Part shown: piece by piece, positions 1 through 8,020 of the stretch
Numbering within the stretch: position 1 is the stretch's first letter
Layout of the letters: each line of letters begins with the position of its first letter
From: Dehalococcoidia bacterium
GTDB taxonomy: Bacteria; Chloroflexota; Dehalococcoidia; Dehalococcoidales; Fen-1064
Assembly (NCBI GenBank): GCA_003153955.1
Contig: PMCB01000061.1
Location: 14,076-33,719 of the forward strand
Reading direction: 5' to 3'
Length of the DNA: 19,644 nucleotides
Position numbers and translations under genes: made by a program
Notes under the pieces: model-generated
Database searches by the model: none
What the model was told of the DNA's origin: nothing
Seen by the model: only the letters and a program-made list of their open reading frames with translations

Positions 1-251
1 TCAAGGGGATTTTGTCACCTCTTTTACGACGAAAATACCAAGCTCCAAACGCCAAATTCCAAACAATGAAGACGAAATAATAATATCGAAATAATAAATA
101 ACAATCAGCGGGCAATTTCAGCAATGCCCCTCACTCTACTCTCTCCCGCTTCTTGGAGAGAAATGAAGAACGGAGGAGTCTGGAGAATCGAGGAAACTCT
201 GGATATGAATCTTATTTCGGGTTAGTATCAGGGCAAGATTGGTTTGATGGA

Positions 252-269
252 TTCCTGCTTTCGCAGGAA
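252..269. repeat. REP-like palindrome with GACAAT tail
   Basis: TTCCTGC and GCAGGAA form a perfect 7-bp stem around TTTC. The hairpin is preceded by GGA and followed almost at once by GACAAT (271-276). The same build of hairpin plus GACAAT tail recurs at 4261-4288. Hairpins of this general form are common as dispersed intergenic repeats in many bacteria. Whether this one belongs to a genome-wide family cannot be settled from one window. Confidence 0.55.
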
Positions 270-274
270 CGACA

Positions 275-298
275 ATAGGGGTAGGCTGGATCCCCTAT
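275..298. repeat. Inverted repeat next to the REP-like palindrome
   Basis: ATAGGGG (275-281) and CCCCTAT (292-298) form a 7-bp stem with a 10-base loop. The right arm lies inside a second repeat-like string that ends in ATGACAAT (309-316), so this may be a degenerate or nested copy of the neighbouring repeat. There is no T-run on either side, so it is not a good terminator. Confidence 0.4.
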
Positions 299-401
299 CA
301 AGTCGGAAATGACAATGAATATGAACCACCCGGGTTTGTTTTGCCATTCCGTTGACAAAAGGGATTTTAGTAAACCACCCGGACCTACGCTAAAGCTCGG
401 C

Positions 402-427
402 CTTCATCCGCCTGAAGCGGATTCAGG
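402..427. repeat. Three interlocking palindromes upstream of purL
   Basis: Three hairpins share arms within 26 bases: CTTCA/TGAAG (402-406 with 413-417), ATCCGC/GCGGAT (406-411 with 417-422) and CCTGAA/TTCAGG (411-416 with 422-427). They cannot all form at once. They lie about 140 bases before the purL start, in what could be its leader if transcription begins further upstream, but no promoter was identified. A repeat fragment is the simpler reading. Confidence 0.35.
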
Positions 428-564
428 GCGTGATAAGGTGAACCCCCGGTTCGCATCTTAACAATAGAATACCCTGGAGTCCGCTTTGTTACGGGCACCT
501 TTCAGATTCTAGCTTTTACTTTTAGTTTCTGATAATATGGAATTGTCCGTTTTACAGGATAACT

Positions 565-3420
565 ATGCATAGAATTGAAATCATTCTGAAAAAACACGTC
601 CCCGATGCCCGCGGTCTTGGTCTGGTGGGCGACATCGCCGACCTCGGTATTAAATCCATCTCGACTGCACAGGTCCGAGACATTTATTATCTGGATGCTA
701 AATTAACCCCTAAACAGCTCGATTCCATCGGGCGGGAACTATTGGCTGACCCGGTCACCCAGGATTACCGGTGCGATACACTCAGCGGCGAAGAGAAAAA
801 GCCCGGCGTCCATGTCGTGGAAGTGGCCTATAAAGCCGGTGTCGTCGACCCCGTGGAAGAAACGGTCATGATCGGTTTAAACGACCTCGGCATCAAAAAC
901 GTCAAAGCCATCAAAACCGCCAAGCTCTACATCCTCGAAGGTAAATTAACCAAAAAACAGCTCGATGATATCAGCAGTAAACTGCTGGTGAACCCCATCA
1001 TCCATCGTGTTATTACCTCCGGCGAATCTGTTTTCAGCGCCAATCCGCAGTACAAATTCGTGCTTAAAACAGTCGACCTGATGGGTGACGAAAAAGCCGC
1101 GATGGAAGAACTGCGGCTGAATTACACTTTTTCCGACACCGAGCGCGCGGCGGTCCGGGATTATTATAAAAAACTGGGCCGGAATCCCACTGATGTCGAG
1201 CTGGAAACTCTGACCCAAACCTGGTCCGAGCACTGCGTGCACAAGACCTTTAAAGCTAAAATTTCCTACAACGGTAAAACCGTTAATAACATCATGAAGA
1301 GCACCATCTTCCGGGTCACGAAGGAACTGGACAAGCCGTGGTGCCTTTCCGTATTTGTGGATAACTCAGGTGTCATCGATTTCGAAGGCCGGTGGGCTCT
1401 CTGTTTCAAAGTGGAAACCCACAACCATCCCTCGGCGGTGGAGCCTTACGGCGGCGCGGCTACCGGTATCGGCGGCGTCATCCGCGACCCGCTGGGCACC
1501 GGACTGGGCGCCAAGCCGATTCTGAATACAGATGTCTTCTGTTTTGCTCCGCCTGATTTTCCTTACGAAAAATTGCCGAAAGGCGTTTTACATCCCCGCC
1601 GTATTTTCAAAGGCGTCCGCGCTGGCGTGGCCGATTACGGCAACCGCCTCGGCATCCCGACGGTGAACGGCGCCATTCTTTTCGACGACCGCTACCTGGC
1701 CAACCCGCTGGTTTACTGCGGCACGATGGGCTTGATGCCCGTCTCGATGGCGAAAAAGCGCACGCATAATCCCGGCGATTTGATTGTTTTAATCGGCGGC
1801 AAGACCGGCCGCGACGGCATCCACGGCGCTACTTTTGCCTCGGACCAGCTGACTGACGAATCCGGCGCGAAATCTTATACCTCCGTCCAGATCGGCAACC
1901 CGATCGTGGAAAAGAAGGTCATCGATATCCTGCTGCAGGCCCGCGACAGGGGTTTATATAATCACATTACCGATTGCGGCGCCGGCGGCTTATCCTCCGC
2001 GGTCGGGGAAATGGGCGAAGAGACCGGGGCGCGGGTGGACCTGGATAAAGTCCCACTGAAATATTCCGGCCTGAATTATGCCGAAATCTGGATTTCCGAG
2101 GCGCAGGAGCGCATGGTCATCGCCGTGCCGCCGGAAAATCTGGACGAAATGCTAAAACTTTGCGCAAGTGAAGACGTGCAGGTTGCCGTCATCGGCGAAT
2201 TTACCGACGACAAGCACCTGAATCTTTTCTATAAAGGTCATCGCGTGGCTGATTTAGACATGAAATTCCTGCATCAGGGAATCCCGCAGTGGCAGTTGAA
2301 AGCTGTTTTGAACCAGCCTCAATATCCCGAACCGGATTTCGCGCCGCCGAAAGATTTGGGTAAATCTTTGAAAGATATCCTCGCCACCTGGAATGTTTGC
2401 AGCAAAGAATGGGTTATCCGCCAGTATGACCACGAAGTGCAGGGCGGCACCGTAATCAAGCCTTTAGTGGGTATTACCAACGAAGGCCCCGGCGACGCCA
2501 CAGTCGTCAAACCTGTTTTCGATTCGGACAAGGGTGTCATTATCGCCAACGGCATCAACCCGAAATACGGCCAGCTCAGTCCTTATTGGATGGCCGCCTC
2601 GGCCATCGATGAGGCGTTGCGGCAAATTATCGCGGTGGGCGGCAACCTGAACCGTGTCGCTTTGCTGGACAATTTCTGCTGGGGCGATACCCGCAAACCG
2701 GAAATGCTGGGCGCATTAATCGAGGCCGCTCAGGCCTGCTATGACATTGCCAAAGTTTATGAGACGCCTTTTGTTTCGGGCAAAGACAGCCTCTACAACG
2801 AATTTGAATACGAAGGTAAAGTTATCGCCATCCCCCATACGCTGCTGATTTCCGCGATGGGCATCGTGGACGATGTCAAACGCTCGACTTCGATGGATTT
2901 CAAACAGGCCGGGGATTTGATTTATGTCGTCGGCGAAACAAAGAATGAAATGGGCGGTTCTGCCTATTTGGATACCAAAGGATTTATCGGCAACAGCGTA
3001 CCTAAAGTCGAACCTGTCAAAGCTAAAGCGCTAATGCAGAAGTTATCTCAAGCATCCGAAAAAGGCCTGGTCAAAGCCTGCCATGATTGCAGCGAAGGCG
3101 GCATCGGCGTGGCGGCGGCAGAAATGGCGTTTGCCGGCGGTCTGGGGGCGGCTATCAGCCTTAAATCAGTACCGGTATCGGAAAAGTTCACCCGCGACGA
3201 TTTTATCCTGTTCTCGGAATCCAACAGCCGGTTCATCGTGGAAGTCGCGGCCAAAGACAAAGAGAAATTCGAGAAAACACTGAAAGACGTCAGTTTCGCT
3301 AACATCGGCACGACCAACGATACCGGAAAATTTGAAGTCACCGGTTCCAACGGGAAAAAACTGGTCAGCGAAACAATCGGGGATTTGAAAGAAGCGTGGC
3401 AAAAGCCTCTGCGGTGGTAA
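565..3420 (+). CDS. purL: Phosphoribosylformylglycinamidine synthase, PurS-PurS-PurL fusion
   Basis: Synthetase subunit of FGAM synthase, which uses ATP and ammonia from glutamine to convert FGAR to FGAM in purine synthesis; cytoplasmic. The 951 residues are longer than a small PurL (about 740) and shorter than the one-chain E. coli enzyme (about 1,300). Two PurS-like domains come first (about residues 3-70 and 83-150). They share the patterns DLGIK, KLT-K-QLD and LL-x-[DN]-P. The catalytic part carries TWSEHC (His223), ETHNHP (Glu284-His286), SGKDSL (738-743) and CHDCSEGG (839-846). It has no glutaminase domain, which purQ supplies 4 bases downstream. The ATG is preceded by AGGA (556-559). 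Fold and catalytic class are secure; the duplicated PurS reading comes from alignment by eye. Confidence 0.96.
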   Translation: MHRIEIILKKHVPDARGLGLVGDIADLGIKSISTAQVRDIYYLDAKLTPKQLDSIGRELLADPVTQDYRCDTLSGEEKKPGVHVVEVAYKAGVVDPVEETVMIGLNDLGIKNVKAIKTAKLYILEGKLTKKQLDDISSKLLVNPIIHRVITSGESVFSANPQYKFVLKTVDLMGDEKAAMEELRLNYTFSDTERAAVRDYYKKLGRNPTDVELETLTQTWSEHCVHKTFKAKISYNGKTVNNIMKSTIFRVTKELDKPWCLSVFVDNSGVIDFEGRWALCFKVETHNHPSAVEPYGGAATGIGGVIRDPLGTGLGAKPILNTDVFCFAPPDFPYEKLPKGVLHPRRIFKGVRAGVADYGNRLGIPTVNGAILFDDRYLANPLVYCGTMGLMPVSMAKKRTHNPGDLIVLIGGKTGRDGIHGATFASDQLTDESGAKSYTSVQIGNPIVEKKVIDILLQARDRGLYNHITDCGAGGLSSAVGEMGEETGARVDLDKVPLKYSGLNYAEIWISEAQERMVIAVPPENLDEMLKLCASEDVQVAVIGEFTDDKHLNLFYKGHRVADLDMKFLHQGIPQWQLKAVLNQPQYPEPDFAPPKDLGKSLKDILATWNVCSKEWVIRQYDHEVQGGTVIKPLVGITNEGPGDATVVKPVFDSDKGVIIANGINPKYGQLSPYWMAASAIDEALRQIIAVGGNLNRVALLDNFCWGDTRKPEMLGALIEAAQACYDIAKVYETPFVSGKDSLYNEFEYEGKVIAIPHTLLISAMGIVDDVKRSTSMDFKQAGDLIYVVGETKNEMGGSAYLDTKGFIGNSVPKVEPVKAKALMQKLSQASEKGLVKACHDCSEGGIGVAAAEMAFAGGLGAAISLKSVPVSEKFTRDDFILFSESNSRFIVEVAAKDKEKFEKTLKDVSFANIGTTNDTGKFEVTGSNGKKLVSETIGDLKEAWQKPLRW

Positions 3421-3424
3421 TGAG

Positions 3425-4195
3425 ATGAGTAAAGTAAAAGCTCTGGTAATCCGCGCGCCGGGCACGAACCGGGATGGGGAAGCCGTCTTTGCCTTTGAAA
3501 AGGCCGGGGCGGATGTTACGCTGGCGCACGTTAATCAACTGATTCGCGGCGAACGCAATCTATTTGATTTCCAGATTTTTATCATTCCCGGCGGTTTCAG
3601 CTACGGCGACGATATTGCCAGCGGCCGTGTTTTGGCCAATGAATTAAAACAGAAATTCGGGGAAGATATGCCCAAATTCATCGATGACGGGCGGCTGGTG
3701 ATGGGCATTTGCAATGGCTTCCAGGTGCTGGTCAAAGCGGGCATTTTACCCCGAGTCAAAAAAGGCGAAACGCCGCGCGTGACGCTGACGAATAACGACT
3801 CCGGTAAGTTCGAGTGCCGCTGGGTCCATCTGGGCGTGAACCCGAAAAGCCCCTGCGTGTTTACCAAAGGCATGGAAAGCATGTATATGCCGGTGGCGCA
3901 CGGGGAAGGCAAATTCGCCGGTGATTTGAAGGCCATTACTGAAAAGAATATTGCGGTTTATTATACCGATGATAAGGGCGACAGAAAAGCCGGTTATCCG
4001 TTTAACCCCAACGGTTCGATGAATAATATCGCCGGCATCTGCGACGATTCCGGCCGGGTTTTCGGCCTGATGCCCCACGGTGAAGATCATATCCTCGTCA
4101 CGCAGCATCCGCAATGGACGCGACTGGGACTGACAAAAGACGGAAACTGTTTCCCGATGTTCCGGAATGCCGTGAAGTTCGCGGAAAGCATCTAG
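3425..4195 (+). CDS. purQ: Phosphoribosylformylglycinamidine synthase glutaminase subunit PurQ
   Basis: Class I glutamine amidotransferase that releases ammonia for the synthetase subunit encoded just upstream. The expected triad is visible: Cys96 in GICNGFQ, and His218 and Glu220 in PHGED. PGGFSYGDD (55-63) is the typical N-terminal PurQ signature. The PHGEDHI form replaces the common PHPER. At 256 residues it is near usual length (about 225-275). The start lies 4 bases after the purL stop, so the two are very probably translationally coupled in one transcript. Because PurS is fused to PurL here, this pair is the complete enzyme and no separate purS is needed. Confidence 0.96.
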   Translation: MSKVKALVIRAPGTNRDGEAVFAFEKAGADVTLAHVNQLIRGERNLFDFQIFIIPGGFSYGDDIASGRVLANELKQKFGEDMPKFIDDGRLVMGICNGFQVLVKAGILPRVKKGETPRVTLTNNDSGKFECRWVHLGVNPKSPCVFTKGMESMYMPVAHGEGKFAGDLKAITEKNIAVYYTDDKGDRKAGYPFNPNGSMNNIAGICDDSGRVFGLMPHGEDHILVTQHPQWTRLGLTKDGNCFPMFRNAVKFAESI

Positions 4196-4260
4196 CGGAA
4201 CCAACCACGTTTCATTCGGATGCACTCTCTCTCATTCCGAAACTGTCTGAAATTTCTGGA

Positions 4261-4281
4261 TTGTCGGGTCAAGCCCGACAA
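4261..4281. terminator. Hairpin between convergent genes (possible terminator and repeat)
   Basis: TTGTCGGG (4261-4268) and CCCGACAA (4274-4281) pair perfectly around TCAAG. It sits between the convergent ends of purQ and the response regulator, where a bidirectional terminator is expected. No T-run follows on the plus strand. Instead GACAATGG follows, matching the tail of the repeats near 271 and 311, so it may be a dispersed repeat serving as a transcript end. Confidence 0.45.
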
Positions 4282-4328
4282 TGACAATGGGAAAAAACAA
4301 TTTTCAGTTAGACACAGAAGATAATATT

Positions 4329-4988
4329 TTACTCTCCGGGCTGGATCAGACCGCTTTCGTATGCATAGACTACCGCCTGGACGCGGTCGCGTAAATCCAG
4401 CTTGTCGAACAGGTTGGAAATATGGGTTTTTACCGTGGTTTCCCCCACGAAAAGCTCCGCGGCGATTTCAGCATTAGTCTTGCCTTTGGCAATCAGTCGC
4501 ATTACTTCGATTTCACGTTCGGTCAGGCTGCTTAACCCGGCTTTCAGGTCGACGCGCGGGGTTCGCTGCGCAAATTCTTTGATAATCCGCCGTATTACGG
4601 AGGGAGCCAGCAGCGCATTGCCTTCCGCCACGACGCGGACGGCGGCAATCAAATCTTCCGGCGGCGCGTTTTTTAAAATAAAGCCGCTGGCGCCGGCGCG
4701 CAATGCCTCGAAAACATAATCGTCGCGCTCAAAAGTGGTCAAAATCAGGATACAGCAGGTGTTGCCGGGCGTTTGCTTGATTTGCCGGGTCGCCTCCAAA
4801 CCGTTCATCAGCGGCATCTGGATGTCCATTAAAACCACATCCGGTTTCAATTTGTGCGCGGCAACCACGGCCTTCGCGCCGTCCTCGGCTTCCCCGACAA
4901 CATGAATATCAGTTTCCGCTTCCAGAATCATGTGGATGCCGGCCCTGACCATCGCTTGATCGTCAACTAAAAGTACTTTAATGCTCAT
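4329..4988 (-). CDS. NarL/FixJ-family response regulator
   Basis: DNA-binding output of a two-component pair with the kinase encoded just upstream. Numbered from the chosen start (219 residues), the receiver domain (about 1-120) has the acidic pair Asp9-Asp10, phospho-acceptor Asp55 in LMDIQMP, Thr84/Thr85 and Lys106. A LuxR-type helix-turn-helix follows (about 153-212) with LTEREIEVMRLIAKGKTN and a TTVKTHI recognition helix. I chose the ATG at 4988 because it overlaps the kinase stop codon as ATGA and has AGGA 8 bases upstream. The in-frame ATG at 4997 has no room for a ribosome site. The tight overlap indicates co-translation. Target genes are not shown directly; the divergent envelope genes at 6452-7916 are the natural guess. 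Confidence 0.93.
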   Translation of the reverse strand: MSIKVLLVDDQAMVRAGIHMILEAETDIHVVGEAEDGAKAVVAAHKLKPDVVLMDIQMPLMNGLEATRQIKQTPGNTCCILILTTFERDDYVFEALRAGASGFILKNAPPEDLIAAVRVVAEGNALLAPSVIRRIIKEFAQRTPRVDLKAGLSSLTEREIEVMRLIAKGKTNAEIAAELFVGETTVKTHISNLFDKLDLRDRVQAVVYAYESGLIQPGE

Positions 4989-6238
4989 TTTTTCCATCCT
5001 GTCAGGGGCAATTTGGCTTTGACGGAAAAACCGCCTGCGGCCATACCGCCGGCCGAAAAATCGCCGCCGTGCAATGCCACGCGTTCCCGCATCCCGATTA
5101 ACCCTCTGCCTTTGGTTTCCCTGTCGGTTTGGGGAACTTTCGGGCCGTTATCCCGGATTTCCAATTCAAGCGCATCGCGCAGATACCGAATCGTGACATC
5201 CGCGTTTACGGGTCCGGCGTGTTTCAAAGTGTTGGTGAGCGCCTCCTGGATAATGCGGTAGGCGGATAAATCGACGCCCGGCGGTAAGGAAATTTCCGTT
5301 CCCTCTTTTTTAACCGAAACAGTGAGCCCGGTGAGGCGCATTTGCTGCACCAGATAATCCAGTTGTTTCAGGCCCGGCTGCGGCGCAATGTCGTCAATCT
5401 GGTTGTCTTCCCGTAAAAATCCCAGCAGCCGCTGTAATTCCGCCACGGCCTGGCGGCTGGAGGCTTCAATCTGGGAAAGGACATCGTTGGCTTTATCCGG
5501 CTGTTGTTTGAGGATGCGGCGGGCGGCGCCTGCCTGAATCCCCATCACGCTGACATGGTGGGCGACAACGTCGTGCAGCTCCCGGGCGATGCGCACCCTC
5601 TCGTCCATCACGGCCCGGCGCGCATTCTCATCCCGTTCTTTTTCCAGTTGCCGGGTGCGTTCCTGCAGTTCAACTTCACGTAGGTTGCGGATTCGGAACA
5701 CCTCGCCGATCCACCAGGCGGCGGCGAACAAAAACACATTCAACAAAACGACGGAAACCTGGTATAAAATGGTTTGCGCGGGCAGGTCCGAACCGCGCTG
5801 CTGGAAGAATATCGAATAGGTCAGCCAGCCGACAACCAGCAGGAAGGACGCACCTCGGACCCAGTTCCGCAGGCGCTGCTGCCCGTAGGCGCCGGCGTTG
5901 AAAAATGCCAGCAGCAGGGCATAGCTGATAAAGTCGCTTTCAGGGATGCTGAAGGTCCGGAAGGTAATTACCGCCAGTGTCATGAAGCTCAAAACACCCA
6001 GCGGATAACGCCTGCGGAAGGCGAGCGGTAAAATTACCAGCAGGGTTAAAATCACGGCAACATAGGAAGGTATGCGGGAATAAGTTCCCCAGTTGACATA
6101 CAGGTTGAGCATAGCCAGCACGGCAAAAGCCAGGGTAATCAGGATATCCGTGCCGTTGGGGTGGCGGGCAAACCAGTCAGCGATTCTTTTGAAAATCTTC
6201 ACGGTTCTAATATTAATCGATTGGCGGCTATTTTGCAT
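4985..6238 (-). CDS. Membrane sensor histidine kinase (HisKA_3, NarL partner type)
   Basis: Sensor kinase for the response regulator that overlaps its stop codon. The N-terminal half has about six hydrophobic segments between residues 30 and 180 with only short loops, so it probably senses within or at the membrane. A charged, probably coiled-coil linker (about 181-215) leads to the HisKA_3 dimerisation helix with phospho-acceptor His222 in ELHDVVAHHVS. The ATPase domain shows Asn336 in EALTNTLKHAG, Asp363-Gly364 in RDNGP and the GRGLIGMRER box (377-386). The layout matches DesK/LiaS-like kinases. The ATG has GAGG only 1-2 bases upstream, so the exact start is less certain than the rest. The signal sensed is unknown. 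Confidence 0.93.
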   Translation of the reverse strand: MQNSRQSINIRTVKIFKRIADWFARHPNGTDILITLAFAVLAMLNLYVNWGTYSRIPSYVAVILTLLVILPLAFRRRYPLGVLSFMTLAVITFRTFSIPESDFISYALLLAFFNAGAYGQQRLRNWVRGASFLLVVGWLTYSIFFQQRGSDLPAQTILYQVSVVLLNVFLFAAAWWIGEVFRIRNLREVELQERTRQLEKERDENARRAVMDERVRIARELHDVVAHHVSVMGIQAGAARRILKQQPDKANDVLSQIEASSRQAVAELQRLLGFLREDNQIDDIAPQPGLKQLDYLVQQMRLTGLTVSVKKEGTEISLPPGVDLSAYRIIQEALTNTLKHAGPVNADVTIRYLRDALELEIRDNGPKVPQTDRETKGRGLIGMRERVALHGGDFSAGGMAAGGFSVKAKLPLTGWKK

Positions 6239-6329
6239 CCCTCTGCGGGCTGATTAATATTTTGTTTAAATTTCATGCCTGAAATAATGTTTGCTGGTCA
6301 TTCTCAGGGATTAAATACATACAGGAAAT

Positions 6330-6347
6330 ATCCTCCTTGAGGAGGAT
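6330..6347. promoter_or_regulatory. Palindrome in the divergent region, candidate operator
   Basis: ATCCTCC and GGAGGAT form a perfect 7-bp inverted repeat around TTGA, roughly midway between the kinase start (6238, minus) and the membrane-protein start (6452, plus). It overlaps a possible -35 box, TTGAGG at 6337-6342, with TATTAG at 6361-6366 as the -10 (18-base spacer). A binding site for the adjacent LuxR-type regulator is a reasonable guess, but no second copy was found. It could instead be an RNA hairpin. Confidence 0.4.
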
Positions 6348-6451
6348 AGAGAACTCAACATATTAGCCGATGTGCGGTACTTCCTATTCAACATATGATA
6401 ATAATGTCAACTGGAAATCAGCGGGAAAGAAAGAACAGGAGGGTCGGAATA

Positions 6452-6841
6452 ATGAACAAAACTTGGAAATCCCAGGTGGGCGGAATACTAGCAATTATCG
6501 GCGGAGTAATCGGGCTATTAGCCAGCATGGGCATCCTGATTGCCATCACAGTGCTAAACACGGTCTGGCAATGGGGGCTGCTGCCGGTTAACGTCATCGG
6601 GATACTCTGGATAATTTTAGTCCCGATGTTTATTTGCGGGGTTACGGCGATTATCGGGGGCGTTTGCGCGGTGCAGCGAAAACACTACGGCTTCGCCCTG
6701 GCCGGTGCTATTACAGCGCTTTTCCCCGGTTGGATATTTGGGTTGGGCGCAATCGTTTTTACCGCCATATCGCGCGATGAATTCGGCACGGAAATAAAAC
6801 AGGAAGTAAAACAAGTCACATCAGTCCAAAAAGCAAATTGA
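6452..6841 (+). CDS. Small integral membrane protein, function unknown
   Basis: A 129-residue protein with hydrophobic segments at about 10-34, 46-75 and 80-106 and a polar, charged C-terminal tail. The first segment has a glycine-rich GGILAIIGG pattern, and the last ends in FTAISRDEF, a pattern I associate with small membrane proteins placed next to PspC or GIN-domain genes. The start at 6452 is favoured by AGGAGGG 8 bases upstream; an in-frame ATG at 6395 has no such site and would add 19 polar residues. It is first in a likely three-gene operon transcribed away from the two-component pair. I cannot assign a function; a role in envelope-stress sensing is contextual inference only. Confidence 0.8.
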   Translation: MNKTWKSQVGGILAIIGGVIGLLASMGILIAITVLNTVWQWGLLPVNVIGILWIILVPMFICGVTAIIGGVCAVQRKHYGFALAGAITALFPGWIFGLGAIVFTAISRDEFGTEIKQEVKQVTSVQKAN

Positions 6842-6865
6842 TTTGATTGTAACCGGGGGATGGGC

Positions 6866-7654
6866 ATGAAAAAAATTATTGGTTTGGGAATAGCAGTAAT
6901 ACTGGCCGCAATATGTTTATCTTCTTTAACGGGGTGCTTTGAGTTTACCCGCATCGTGGGTAGCAAAACGTTAGAGACCAGGCAATTTGATTATTCCGGT
7001 TTCACGAAAATTGAAGTGAGTAATGCTTTCGATGTCACCGTAACCAAAAGCGATACATATAGTGTCAGCGTCACGTTGAACGATAATATTTTTAGCGATC
7101 TAAATGTTTCCATGAGCGGCGACACATTGAAGGTAACGATGAATTCTTTCGCGCACTTTATCAATACAACGCAGAAGGTCGCGATTTCTTTACCGGAACT
7201 GAACGCACTCTCTGTCACCGGGGCATGTGAGGCGACTGTGTCCGGTTTTCAATCCGACGGAAACCTCGCTCTGACCGTGGCCGGCGCCAGCGGGATGCAA
7301 ATCAATAACCTGCAGGCGTCCAATACCACGATTAAAATCATCGGCGCCAGTCACCTCTCGGGTTCTTTGGAAACAACCGGCGCTGATTTTAATATCACCG
7401 GCGTCAGCCACATCACTTTGACCGGTTCGGCATCTACGATGAAACTGAATGTCATCGGCACCAGCGATGCCGCTTTAACCGATTTTGTGGTGGGTGATGC
7501 TTCGGTCACGGCTGCGGGTGTCAGTGATGTTGACATCGAGGCGCACGGTACTTTGGATATCAATTTGAGCGGAGTATCGACGCTGACATACGGCGATGAC
7601 CCAAAACTGGGGAAAGTGTCCGTCTCAGGGGTTTCAAATTTGAACCGCCGGTAA
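6866..7654 (+). CDS. Lipoprotein with GIN domain (DUF2807, toastrack-like beta-helix)
   Basis: The 262-residue product begins with a lipoprotein signal peptide: KK, a hydrophobic stretch and lipobox LTGC with Cys24. It is therefore exported and lipid-anchored outside the membrane. The mature part resembles the GIN (DUF2807) family: F-DYSGFTKIEVSNAFDVTVT near the start, then repeating short units with G-A/V-S and L-x-V-x-G turns (about 110-260), as in a right-handed beta-helix. Family members occur beside PspC and LiaF-like proteins. I prefer the ATG at 6866 over 6860 because GGGGGA (6855-6860) is then 5 bases away. It lies 24 bases after the membrane-protein gene and 37 bases before the pspC-like gene. 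A ligand is not known. Confidence 0.87.
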   Translation: MKKIIGLGIAVILAAICLSSLTGCFEFTRIVGSKTLETRQFDYSGFTKIEVSNAFDVTVTKSDTYSVSVTLNDNIFSDLNVSMSGDTLKVTMNSFAHFINTTQKVAISLPELNALSVTGACEATVSGFQSDGNLALTVAGASGMQINNLQASNTTIKIIGASHLSGSLETTGADFNITGVSHITLTGSASTMKLNVIGTSDAALTDFVVGDASVTAAGVSDVDIEAHGTLDINLSGVSTLTYGDDPKLGKVSVSGVSNLNRR

Positions 7655-7691
7655 TCATAGTCGGTTTTTAAAAAATAATTTGGAGAATAAT

Positions 7692-7916
7692 ATGGAAAAG
7701 AAACTATACCGCAGCCGGACAGACCGTAAATTGGTGGGGGTTTGCGGGGGATTAGGCCAGTACTTCGATATCGACTCTACGATTGTGCGGGTAGTATTTG
7801 TAGTGCTGCTATTCTGCGGCACCCTGGGTTTCTGGCTGTATATCGCGATGGCGATTATCGTGCCGGAAGAGGCTGATTCTTCTTCAGTCAAAACCGCTAA
7901 CGTCCCCAAAAAGTAA
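7692..7916 (+). CDS. PspC domain protein
   Basis: A 74-residue PspC-family membrane protein. The hallmark segment is KLYRSRTDRKLVGVCGGLGQYF followed by the D-x-T-x-V-R motif, and then one long hydrophobic span (about 31-57) with a kink at GTLGFW. PspC proteins take part in envelope-stress sensing, often with a kinase or PspA. Here a two-component pair is encoded on the other side of the divergent promoter region. GGAG at 7682-7685 selects the ATG at 7692 over the in-frame ATG at 7680. This is the last gene before a strong terminator. No PspA is visible in the window. Confidence 0.92.
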   Translation: MEKKLYRSRTDRKLVGVCGGLGQYFDIDSTIVRVVFVVLLFCGTLGFWLYIAMAIIVPEEADSSSVKTANVPKK

Positions 7917-7941
7917 AATACGCTTAAGGTAACGCGCTAAA

Positions 7942-7975
7942 GCGGAGTTGCTCTTTGCGGCAACTCTGCTTTTTT
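7942..7975 (+). terminator. Rho-independent terminator after the PspC gene
   Basis: GCGGAGTTGC (7942-7951) and GCAACTCTGC (7960-7969) form a 10-bp stem with one G-T pair and an 8-base loop, followed at once by six T (7970-7975). This is a textbook plus-strand terminator and marks the 3' end of the membrane-protein/GIN/PspC operon. Confidence 0.92.
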
Positions 7976-8020
7976 GTTTCCGGTCCTAAAAGAATTAATT
8001 AATTCATTACAAAAAGTACT

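Larger units (their letters stand above)
1..564. other. Non-coding region upstream of purL, rich in small palindromes
   Basis: I see no convincing gene in these 564 bases on either strand. The stretch holds an AT-rich part (about 40-115), several short inverted repeats (141-146/155-160, 252-269, 275-298, 402-427), a 10-base direct repeat AACCACCCGG (324-333 and 373-382) and two GACAAT repeat tails (271-276 and 311-316). A GATAAT at 531-536 could be a -10 box for purL, but no good -35 box sits at the right distance, so I do not call a promoter. No known purine riboswitch core was recognised by eye. Confidence 0.6.

Noticed and set aside
141..160. CTCTCC/GGAGAG inverted repeat as a terminator for an upstream gene
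   Set aside because: Only a 6-bp stem, no T-run, and no gene is seen ahead of it in the window.
6370..6591. 73-codon open frame upstream of the membrane protein
   Set aside because: Overlaps the membrane protein in another frame, with no ribosome site and no similarity to known proteins.
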